Below are positions 7,965-16,700 of a stretch of DNA of 36,114 nucleotides, in pieces; the stretch's first letter is position 1, and each line of letters starts with the position of its first letter. Below the pieces are notes generated by a model. The model had not been told where the DNA came from. It ran no database searches and was given only the letters and a program-made list of their open reading frames with translations. Origin of the DNA: a virus. The position numbers were made by a program, and so were the translations under genes. The stretch lies in the IMG/VR virus record IMGVR_UViG_3300024346_000234, positions 1-36,114 of that record; one strand, 5' to 3'.

Positions 7965-8330
7965 ATGGCTTATTTACCAGGAAAAATTGGTGCTATAACA
8001 ATAGGTGCTAATACTATTCCAGCATCTGATTTTAGTGTTACCTCTAATTCTGATACTCCTGATACAACTAACTTTATGGATGAAGGTTTTGCCTCACACG
8101 CTGTTGGTATGTGGGATGCAGAAATAAGTTTTAATGCGTTTTTTGCTGGTGCTGGATATCCAGCAGAAGGCGAATTAATATCAGTCAGTATTTATGCAAT
8201 GGCTGGTGGTGCTGCAATAACATTCCCTTTTTGTAGGGTTAGTTCGGTTGATTGGTCAAGTGATGCAAAGGATGTTCAGAAAGTAAAAATGACAGTAAAA
8301 ACTACTGGTGCTTTTACTTTTGCTCTTTAA
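7965..8330 (+). CDS. Tail tube-like protein, copy 2
   Basis: A 121-residue protein. ATG 7965 with AAGGAG eight bases upstream is chosen over an upstream in-frame start at 7938 inside the previous gene. It shares the start (PGKIGAITIG), the middle (DFSVTSNSDTPDTTNFMDEG versus the first copy's KADLPDVSNAISGG) and the end (SSDAKDVQKVKMTVKTTG) with its neighbour, so the two are diverged tandem paralogues. One may be the tube protein and the other a decoration or second tube subunit. Confidence 0.65.
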   Translation: MAYLPGKIGAITIGANTIPASDFSVTSNSDTPDTTNFMDEGFASHAVGMWDAEISFNAFFAGAGYPAEGELISVSIYAMAGGAAITFPFCRVSSVDWSSDAKDVQKVKMTVKTTGAFTFAL

Positions 8331-8346
8331 TAAAGGATAGGAAGCT

Positions 8347-8787
8347 ATGGCAAATGGAGTTACGGAATTACTTAATGTTCCTAGTGGAGAAGGGTCACTT
8401 ACCATTGAGTTCAATGGTAAGAAGTACACGGCAGGGCTTATAACCCAAAAGGTTAAATCTGAATACGAAAAAAGAATGGAGAAGAAAGCTCTCGATTCTA
8501 TTTTCAAAATGAAAGAATACCTTGATCCTGTTGAGTTCAGAGAAGCAGTATCTTCTGTAACAAGAGATATTGCATCTGGGGTATATTCTTTTGGTTCAGA
8601 TAGAAGTATACAATCATTGTCTACTCCATGCGGATCAGTTACTTTTACAGCATTAATATTTAATGCTCCAGAAGCAGAGATTGAGCAAATGATGATGGCT
8701 GAAACCGAAAGGTATTCAGTTGTAATGGATATTGTCAGGGAAAAAAGCTACCCAAACTTGAAGAAGGTGGTGGAAGTTCAACCGTAA
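8347..8787 (+). CDS. Tail assembly chaperone, short (G-like) form
   Basis: A 146-residue protein directly downstream of the tube genes. It has an N-terminal strand pair (SLTIEFNGKKYTAGLITQKV), then mostly charged helices. This fits lambda G/gp24-type chaperones by position and size; a role in holding the tape measure protein before tube assembly is inferred. Most ribosomes would stop at 8787. Those slipping at CCCAAAC (8751-8757) make the long form. Confidence 0.7.
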   Translation: MANGVTELLNVPSGEGSLTIEFNGKKYTAGLITQKVKSEYEKRMEKKALDSIFKMKEYLDPVEFREAVSSVTRDIASGVYSFGSDRSIQSLSTPCGSVTFTALIFNAPEAEIEQMMMAETERYSVVMDIVREKSYPNLKKVVEVQP

Positions 8788-9122
8788 GGAAGAACGACCC
8801 GATTCCTCCACCTGAGTTAAGAAACTTCTATGCAAACCTTATGGATAAGCCATATTTGCTTAGACCTTGGGAGATAGAGCGACTTACTGATAAGCAGATA
8901 ATTGAAATATATTATAGGAAAAGAGATGATAAGGGAAATCCAATCCCTTATTTGTCTGTTGGGCATGAATGGCTTCAAAGGGATTGTTTGGTAAAAAGGA
9001 ACGGTTTAAGAAACGAGTACGAAGAGTTTATAAAGCTTGGATCTGTATTGGGATTAGATGTAAACACTATGCGTGAAGCCTTCTTCAAAAAGCATGGTAA
9101 TCCTTATGAAGTCGAGGAATAG
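8347..9122 (+). CDS. Tail assembly chaperone, long (G-T-like) frameshift form
   Basis: The -1 frame is open from 8703 to 9122 and carries clear protein sequence upstream of its first ATG (8841): KNDPIPPPELRNFYANL and KPYLLRPWEIERLTDK. Slipping at C-CCA-AAC joins 137 residues of the short form to 121 residues of the -1 frame, about 258 in all. The extension has a Pro-rich linker and then helical, charged sequence. This layout, just before the tape measure gene, is conserved in long-tailed phages. A separate start at 8841 is possible, but the conserved-looking sequence before it argues for the fusion. Confidence 0.75.
8751..8757 (+). promoter_or_regulatory. Programmed -1 ribosomal frameshift site
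   Basis: CCCAAAC is in phase as C-CCA-AAC, a canonical X-XXY-YYZ heptamer, 30 bases before the stop of the short chaperone frame. A preceding GGGAAAAAAG run (8738-8747) is less well phased. Confidence 0.7.
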
Positions 9123-9124
9123 AC

Positions 9125-11308
9125 ATGAGTAATGGAATCCCAATAGACGATAGTGCTGCAATGGCTGGAAACCTCGTAAAAGCGGTTGAAGACATTGCAG
9201 TAGCTGTTGGTTCTGCAAGCGATGTTTTTGGTAGATCATTCGGTGAATTTGCAGGTCAATTTAAAACTAGCATGAGCGGAGTAACAGACTCCGTAAAAAC
9301 ACTTCAAAAAGAAATGGTTGATGTTATTAAGTCACTTGATGTAAGCATCAAGGTAATAAAAAACATCAAAATGCCACCAGTTTCTGTTGCAAAACCACCA
9401 AAACCCGCTGGGCCAGGGGTTGATATACCTAAAAATCTTTTGACTGGATTAACAGATTCTGCTGCTGCATGGAATGATGTATTTGCTAATGCTACTAGAC
9501 TTTCACAAGAGATGGCAAGGCAAGTAGAGATTGGATCTTTAGTTTCAGAAATAAATTCAATGCTTGGGGATGCAACGAATCAAGCACAAGCTTTAAGCTT
9601 GGAGATGCAAGCAGCATTAGATCCAAGAACTTATGTTGAACAAGCTCAAGATGCAATTGACGGTTTGGGAGAATCAGTATCGCAACAGGCAGTTGAAGTT
9701 ACTAGTGTTTTGGAAAATTTATTTTACGATATAGCGGAAGCATCTAATGCTTCTCAATCAGCAGCATCAAGGACTGTTCCAACTTCTGGGCAAATGTATC
9801 AGGGTGGATATGCTTCTTTAGGAATAGCTCAGAATTATGTTCCACCTAATGCAAATCCGCAGACTTATCAGGGTGGTCAATCGATTCCATTAGCTAGCAA
9901 TTATGTTCCGCAAAATATAGCACCACAAGCTTATCAGGGTGGTCAAGGAATTCCGTTAGCTGCACAACCCGCCCCTCCACCGCCTGGTGGAAATAGGGTT
10001 GTTCAAGTTGGGCCAAATGGTGCAAGCAATGTTGCTCAAGCAAATAATACTGCACAAATATTGCAATCAACAGCAGCGTTTGCATCACTTCATAATGCTT
10101 CTATAAATGTAGGAAATTCGTTTAACCAATTCCCTTCTTTATTCAACCAAATAACTAGCGGTATTGGAGCTAAAGGTGGATTAGGTGGACTTGGTGGTCA
10201 GGCTTTCCAAACTTTAGGTGGAATGTTTAGTGGTGGTGGTTATGGAGGTGGCGGTGGTGGAGCGGGTGGCGGTGGTGGTGCTGCTGGTGGTGCTGGAAGA
10301 AGACTTGGTACAGCAGCAGCATCAAATCCTTTAACTGCTGCTATCGTTGCTCCATTTGCTGCTGCCTTGGCTGGTGGTGCTGCAATAATGGCTTCTTTTA
10401 ACGCTATTGTTTCTACATCGAACACAATCATGTCTATGTTTGGTGGAATGATAAGCAAAGTTGCTCCAGCATTAACGATGCAGTTTCAAATCGTTGCTAA
10501 CGATTTGGAGGCTGTTGTTGGTAGAGGTTTGATACCAATGTTTATGAGACTTACTGAAGCTCAACGAACAATGGCAGATGCAATGGTTCCTGTTGCTACT
10601 GCAACTACGGATTTGTACGAAGGGTTTGGAAAGATGTACAAGATTATTGTTGAAGCTGTAATGCCATTGTATCAAGCAGTAATTGGCCTTCTTGCTCCAG
10701 CATTTTCTTACATAGTTGACCTTTTAAATGATTTTCTTGCGGGTTTAAAACCACTTATAGATTTATTTAGTGGCCTTATAAATGTGGTAACTTATGTTTT
10801 AACAGGGTTCTTTAATTTTGTAAAAATATTTGATTTGATATCCGTGATATTTAAAGCGTTTTCTGATGGAATGAGAGTTATTTTTGGTGGTCTTATCATA
10901 GGATTTGGAAAACTTCTTGAGTATCTTTCCTATATCCCAGGTCTTGGAGTCCTTAAAAAAGCATCACAAAATGTACAAAAGTTTGGTATGGATACATTTA
11001 CTGGAAATGCTGCTGGTGTTCAAAAAGGTGCTTCTGTTGGTGCTGCTGTAAGAGAAGTTGGAAGCACATCAATTGAGGGTATCGGAGATGAGATAAGAAA
11101 AGCATCATTAATGATTCAGATACCAGAAGGCGAAAAGAAATATGAAGAGATAGATTATTTAAAAGACATAGCAAAAAACACGGCTGATCTTCTTAAAAAG
11201 CCTGGGGAGAAGGTTGAAATAAATACTCTTGAAAAGCCACCGGCCCCAGCAGCACCAAGTAAACCTTATACTGGTGGAAATTACATGATGCCTGGAGGAG
11301 TTCATTAA
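9125..11308 (+). CDS. Tail tape measure protein
   Basis: A 727-residue protein starting at ATG after GAGG. It sets tail length and is ejected ahead of DNA. Residues 1-220 are helical and coiled-coil-like. About 224-285 hold three copies of a YQGG(Y/Q) repeat with NYVP-type spacers. About 355-400 are a very Gly-rich linker. From about 400 on there are hydrophobic, membrane-compatible helices (IVAPFAAALAGGAAIMASF, then LIDLFSGLINVVTYVLTGFF). The C-terminus is charged and Pro/Ala-rich. Length and hydrophobic helices are typical, and it follows the chaperone pair. It is somewhat short for a siphophage tape measure, implying a modest tail. It overlaps the next gene by one base. Confidence 0.85.
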   Translation: MSNGIPIDDSAAMAGNLVKAVEDIAVAVGSASDVFGRSFGEFAGQFKTSMSGVTDSVKTLQKEMVDVIKSLDVSIKVIKNIKMPPVSVAKPPKPAGPGVDIPKNLLTGLTDSAAAWNDVFANATRLSQEMARQVEIGSLVSEINSMLGDATNQAQALSLEMQAALDPRTYVEQAQDAIDGLGESVSQQAVEVTSVLENLFYDIAEASNASQSAASRTVPTSGQMYQGGYASLGIAQNYVPPNANPQTYQGGQSIPLASNYVPQNIAPQAYQGGQGIPLAAQPAPPPPGGNRVVQVGPNGASNVAQANNTAQILQSTAAFASLHNASINVGNSFNQFPSLFNQITSGIGAKGGLGGLGGQAFQTLGGMFSGGGYGGGGGGAGGGGGAAGGAGRRLGTAAASNPLTAAIVAPFAAALAGGAAIMASFNAIVSTSNTIMSMFGGMISKVAPALTMQFQIVANDLEAVVGRGLIPMFMRLTEAQRTMADAMVPVATATTDLYEGFGKMYKIIVEAVMPLYQAVIGLLAPAFSYIVDLLNDFLAGLKPLIDLFSGLINVVTYVLTGFFNFVKIFDLISVIFKAFSDGMRVIFGGLIIGFGKLLEYLSYIPGLGVLKKASQNVQKFGMDTFTGNAAGVQKGASVGAAVREVGSTSIEGIGDEIRKASLMIQIPEGEKKYEEIDYLKDIAKNTADLLKKPGEKVEINTLEKPPAPAAPSKPYTGGNYMMPGGVH

Positions 11309-12432
11309 TGATAGTACCTGATTTAAAAGAACGAATTGACAGTATATCACCTGGCGGTGGAAGCTTTGGAATAGAAGGTTCCGCTAGTGCAACCATGTCT
11401 TATGTGGTTGATGGGCCACTTGGGCCAACAGGGAAAGTTGATGCATTTTTGCAAACTGTTTTTCCATATGCTTCTCTTGATGCCACAGGGAAATATGTAA
11501 ACAGAATTATGCCAATGTGCCATCCTTATTACAGATGGTTGTACGCAAGCAATATTAGTTCGATCAAAGGTATTGGTCTAAAAAGAACTAGTAACAAAAT
11601 GGACAAGGTTTTAACTAATGCTGGAGTTAGTTATCAAAAAGTTCCTGAGTATTATGGTGCTTATGATCAATATGAAATCACATTAAATTTTACCCCCTTG
11701 CCATATTTTGTTTTAGACGATTCTTCTATTACAACTTCAAATGTAGTTGCATACAAAGATGATGGAAGCCAAGTAACTGTTAATGCTGTAAAACAAGAAT
11801 ACATGAGAAATGTTTCTTACTCTACTAGTGTTGCTGCCGAATATCTTACTATCAAAGCTGGAGAGTATTCTTTTCTTTCTGATGATGCAGAGGTTAACAA
11901 AAAGGGTTTCCCTGGGTTTAGCGGTAAAACCTTGGTTCCTAAAACTGTGTTTAATATGACATGGCACATGGTTCCATATAACTTTGTATTTCCAACATTG
12001 ACTCAATCTAAAAACATATACAACGCTTTAGGAAGAGTTAATCAGCGTACATTTGTTGGATTTGGGCCAGGGGAACTTTTGTTTACTGGAGTTGAATCAA
12101 AGCCTTATCCAAGAAACTTTTTTGGTGGCGATTTTAATGTAGCTAACCCAATTGCTTCTGGTTGGGGAATAACTGATTTCCTTTATTCCGATATCATATT
12201 TAAACTTTTATATATTGGTTTTAAAACATCTTATCCATCAGAAACTAACCCATCAAACCAATCATATATATATCGGGGTCACAACTTGGCCCAATTTATT
12301 TCAAAGCAGAAGTATTTTCCTATTGTTACCCAAACTGCCACCACTATTCCTGACAATAAAAGATTCAAACCTATTTACGACTCGTACCCTTTTGAATTGA
12401 TGTTTTACGGTGAACCGTTTAATATGTTCTAG
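11308..12432 (+). CDS. Distal tail/baseplate protein, unidentified
   Basis: A 374-residue beta-rich protein. ATG 11308 overlaps the tape measure stop (TAATG) with GGAGG upstream. It is rich in Tyr, Phe, Pro and Gly (KVPEYYGAYDQYEITLNFTPLP; TFVGFGPGELLFTGVE). It lies where siphophages encode the distal tail protein and tail-associated hub proteins. I do not recognise the family. Lack of a signal peptide or membrane segment agrees with a virion role. Confidence 0.65.
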   Translation: MIVPDLKERIDSISPGGGSFGIEGSASATMSYVVDGPLGPTGKVDAFLQTVFPYASLDATGKYVNRIMPMCHPYYRWLYASNISSIKGIGLKRTSNKMDKVLTNAGVSYQKVPEYYGAYDQYEITLNFTPLPYFVLDDSSITTSNVVAYKDDGSQVTVNAVKQEYMRNVSYSTSVAAEYLTIKAGEYSFLSDDAEVNKKGFPGFSGKTLVPKTVFNMTWHMVPYNFVFPTLTQSKNIYNALGRVNQRTFVGFGPGELLFTGVESKPYPRNFFGGDFNVANPIASGWGITDFLYSDIIFKLLYIGFKTSYPSETNPSNQSYIYRGHNLAQFISKQKYFPIVTQTATTIPDNKRFKPIYDSYPFELMFYGEPFNMF

Positions 12433-12446
12433 AAGGAGAATTACAA

Positions 12447-12788
12447 ATGCTTGCTGGAACTTATAATATAATTTGCGAACAAGGTGCTACATTTTCACGG
12501 CAAATAACCGTAGTTAATGCAGACTCCACCGAGCCAGATTTCAATTCTTCTACGGCAAGAATGCAAGTTCGACCTAATGTGACATCAACTACCATTTTGC
12601 TTGAATTAACTACAGAAAATGGCCGTATATCGCTTCTAGACAATGTTATATCACTCCTAGTTGCTGCCACAGATACAGATGCTTTAGTGACAGGCACATA
12701 TGTGTACGACTTAGAAATACAAACAGGCATAAATGTTATAAGGCTTGTAGAAGGATCTTTTAGAGTATCCCCACAGGTAACCAGATAA
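12447..12788 (+). CDS. Small baseplate/BppU-like tail protein
   Basis: A 113-residue protein with AAGGAG before ATG. The pattern GTYNIICEQGATFSRQITV, then STARMQVR, then TGTYVYDLEIQ and VRLVEGSFRVSP follows the small Ig-like phage protein type found at the N-terminus of upper-baseplate proteins. It would be an adaptor between tail tip and fibre. It overlaps the following fibre gene by one base (TAATG), implying coupled expression. Confidence 0.65.
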   Translation: MLAGTYNIICEQGATFSRQITVVNADSTEPDFNSSTARMQVRPNVTSTTILLELTTENGRISLLDNVISLLVAATDTDALVTGTYVYDLEIQTGINVIRLVEGSFRVSPQVTR

Positions 12789-13741
12789 TGGCAACAGATG
12801 TAGCCAAAACAGTCATAATTGAGGAACTTAAGGTTGGTGCTAGTATCACCACCGATCAGTTAATTCCGGCAATTACAGACCCTGTTTCATTAGTTACAAT
12901 TGATGGCCAAGGCAACGCTATTGTCTTTAGATATGCTGTCAATACCGACTTGACTGTTTCTATTGGCCTTACAATGCCAACAGATGTTTTCTTTGTAGAC
13001 AACACCCCTGTTAATGGTGCTGGAACTTTAGAAGTATCTTTTATCAATCAAAGTCCATCCCTTGTTTTTGCTACCCCAATAAGCACTATTGGTGTTCCTA
13101 CATTTAGGTCTTTGGTTGATACTGACATACCTGATCTGTCAGGAAACTATTTAACCTTGGTTACTCACGATGGTACTTTGTCTGGGAATGGAACAGTAGC
13201 TTCACCATTATCTGTTTCTGCTGGTGTTGGAACTGTAACTAGCATTACTTTGGCTTCATCAGACTTTTCAATATCAAATCCTACTATTACATCTTCTGGA
13301 ACAATAACTACTAATCTTAAAAATACTGGTGTAACTCCAGGGGTTTATGGAACTGCAACTTTAATACCTGTGGTGACAGTTGATAGCAAGGGGAGAATTA
13401 CATCTTTATCTACTGTTACTGTTTCTGGTGGTGGTGGTTCTGGAACAGTTACTTCGGTTGGGATAACATCTGTATCCAATGAAATAACTGTCAACAATTC
13501 GCCTGTTACAAGCTCTGGAGATATTGATCTTGCACTTTCTGCCACAGGGGTTGTTGCTGGAACTTATGGCGATTCATCAAATACTGTTGAATTGATTATT
13601 GATGCTGCTGGAAGAATAACTTCAGCAGTTAATACACCTATTCAATCGTTGCCTTCTGGTGGGCTAACAAGCCAAGTTGTAACATATAATAATCAAGATG
13701 AACTAGTTTGGGTATACTCTGATGGGGGTACATGGCAATGA
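12788..13741 (+). CDS. Short tail fibre protein with beta repeats
   Basis: A 317-residue protein. After a 125-residue N-terminal part it consists of fibre-type repeats: GTVTSITLASSDFSISNPTI, then TGVTPGVYGTATLIPVVTVD, then SGTVTSVGITSVSNEITVNN and a second TGVVAGTYG-type unit ending in DAAGRITSA. Such repeats form trimeric beta-helical shafts. The C-terminus (QDELVWVYSDGGTWQ) resembles a small tip. It shares its repeat style with the next gene and overlaps it by four bases (ATGA), so both probably build the same fibre or are recombination partners. Confidence 0.75.
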   Translation: MATDVAKTVIIEELKVGASITTDQLIPAITDPVSLVTIDGQGNAIVFRYAVNTDLTVSIGLTMPTDVFFVDNTPVNGAGTLEVSFINQSPSLVFATPISTIGVPTFRSLVDTDIPDLSGNYLTLVTHDGTLSGNGTVASPLSVSAGVGTVTSITLASSDFSISNPTITSSGTITTNLKNTGVTPGVYGTATLIPVVTVDSKGRITSLSTVTVSGGGGSGTVTSVGITSVSNEITVNNSPVTSSGDIDLALSATGVVAGTYGDSSNTVELIIDAAGRITSAVNTPIQSLPSGGLTSQVVTYNNQDELVWVYSDGGTWQ

Positions 13742-16700
13742 GTTTTTGCAATATAGGTGAACTTACATATTATGGATCGGTTGATTCTGTTCCATCAAAC
13801 CAAATTGGGTTTGGTTTTATTACTGGTTCTCAAGACAATAAATATGTTTATGTTTTTAACTCAAATTCTTCTTGCATATCTGTTTTTGAAAGAAACATTT
13901 CAAATGGAAGTTTAACTTTTATTGAAAATAGTACACTTCTTGGAAACGAATCAAAAATATATATATCGCAGGATTCAAAAAATGTTTACGCAGTTCTTGG
14001 ACAGACTACTTTTCCAATTATTATTTTTAATAGAGATTTAATAACTGGAGAGTTAACCCAATCTGGTTCCTATTCTCCAGGTACTAGTGATTATTATTTT
14101 CAAGATATTGTAATATCAAAAGATGATAAAAATATTTATTTGGTATCTGAAGGAGTAAACGGAGGGATATATACTTTAAACAGAAATTTAACCAATGGGC
14201 AATTAAGTCTTAACGATTTTATTTCAAACAATCAGCTTGACGGTGATCTTGCTGATGATGTTAAAAAAATTACAATTTCTAATGACGGCAAAAATGTTTA
14301 TACAGCTAACAGAAACAGAAGCACAGTTTCAATTTATAGTAGGAATTTAATTACTGGTAATTTAACATTACTAAGTGTTTTTGATTATGGTGGTCTATTA
14401 AATTATCCTACTGATATTTGTGTTTCTAATGATGATAAAAATGTTTTTGTAGCACCAAGCGGTTCTAGTGTAATACTTAACTTTGGTCGAGATGTTTCTA
14501 ATGGTTCTTTTAATAGTATTCAAGCAATTAGTGTAACAGGATCTCAACCTTGGTATCTATCTTTGTCTTCCGATGATAAAACTTTATATGTTTCTTATAA
14601 CTATAATAGTTCACAAATTACTGCTTACGATAGAAATTTAATAAATGGAAATTTAACTTTTTTGCAAGATGCTAACATAGATCCTATAACAAACACTCGT
14701 AGCCGTGGGGTTTTTTCTTCATTAGACTCTAAAAATGTTTATTTTTCACCTTCTGTAATTCCTTATGGATCTTTATCTTTATCTATATTTTCAAGATGCA
14801 CTGGTTCTGAAAATTCAACTGCATTAATGATTGATGTTCAACCTTATGGAGTTGTATCTGGTGATCCATTTACAACCCAACCAATAATTAAAATTGTCGA
14901 TTCAAATGGCGATTTAGTTCCAACTGCAACTAATGATGTTGAGGCAGCAATAACGGTTGTTAATGGTTCTGGTTCATTAACAGGAACAACAACAGTAACT
15001 GCTGTAGATGGTTATGCAACTTTTACTGATTTAGTTTTTACTGGTGCTGGTTCATTTTATTTGACATTCACCTCAACAGGCTTAACTGAAATAGATTCAG
15101 ATGAAATTGCAACTTTAACACCTACAGAGTTAGTTGTATATGTTCAACCTATCGCTGGATTGTCAGGCGAATTGTTATTTACCCAACCAACAATTACAAT
15201 TGCAAATTGGCTTGGTGATTTAGTTCCAGATGCAACAGATGTTGTTGATGTTTCTTTAGTAGATGTAACTGGTTCATCAGTTTTAACAGGAACATTAAAC
15301 TCAACTGCTTCTGGTGGATATGCAGCATTTACAGATTTAATTGCTACTGGTTACGGATCGTTTTATTTAACCTTTACTTCTGGAACTTTAACATCTGTAA
15401 ATTCTGATACATTGTTTTTTACTCCTGACCCTGGTAATCCTAATCCCCCAATTCCAGTTAAACCAAAAAGATCATACACACCTTTATCTGTTCCAACTTC
15501 TGGTGATATGGAAACTAATGAATTTGCAATAAATGTTGCAGATAAAAAAGGTTATGTAAGGGATTCAAACGGTATCATTCATTTAGTTTTTGATGGTAAT
15601 GCTAGTGGATCTGGTTCAGTTACATCTGTTGGATTGTCTTCAACTAATTCAACTTTAACAATTTCTGATTCTCCTGTTACAACTTCTGGAACAATCAAAA
15701 TTGATTTGCCAGAAACTGGTGTTTCTGCAAAAGCTTATACTAATGCAGATATTACAATTGATGTTTATGGAAGAATTACTGCTGCTTCAGATGGTGCTGG
15801 CGTTACATCTATTATTGCTGGAACTGGTGTATCAGTAGATACTGCAACAGGTGATGTTACAGTAACCAACTCTTTGCCCGATCAAACCGTTTCATTAACC
15901 AATGGAACAGCAATTTCTGTAACAGGTACTTATCCAGACTTTACTATTACTAATGATTCTCCAGACCAAATTGTTACATTGACTGACGGAACAGCAATTT
16001 CTGTAACAGGAACATATCCTGATTTTACTATTACTAACTCTTTACCTGATCAAACAGTTACCTTAACTGAAGGTACAGATATAACCATTACTGGAACATA
16101 TCCAGATTTTACCATTGGTTATTCTGGAGTTGCTGGTGGTGTAACTTCGATCATAGCTGGAACTGGAATTAGTGTAGATGTTGCAACAGGCGATGTTACT
16201 GTAACAAATTCTGCACCCGATCAAATTGTTTCAATCACCTCTGGAACTGGTATTAATACTACTGGAATTTATCCTGACTTTACGATTGATTCAACCATAA
16301 CTCAATACACGGATTCAGATGCAAGATTGGCATTGTCCGCTGGTACTGGCATAAGTTACGATAATGCAACAGGAATTATTACAAATTCAGAACCAGATCA
16401 AACGGTTTCATTAACTGACGGAACAGGTATTTCAGTAACTGGAACTTATCCTAGTTTTACTATTGCAACAACCATTACTCAATATACAGATTCAGATGCA
16501 AGATTATCTTTATCTGCTGGAACTGGAATTTCTTACGATAATGCAACAGGGATAATAACTAATTCTGCTCCTGATCAGACTGTTTCTTTAACAGATGGAA
16601 CTGATATTTCAGTTACTGGAACATATCCTAATTTTACCATTTCATACACAGGGAGTAGTGGTTCTGGAACAGTAACATCTGTTGATATGTCTGTACCTGT

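Noticed and set aside
8841-9122. Separate gene starting at ATG 8841
   Set aside because: Protein-like sequence extends upstream of that ATG, there is no good ribosome site, and a phased slippery heptamer explains the frame better.
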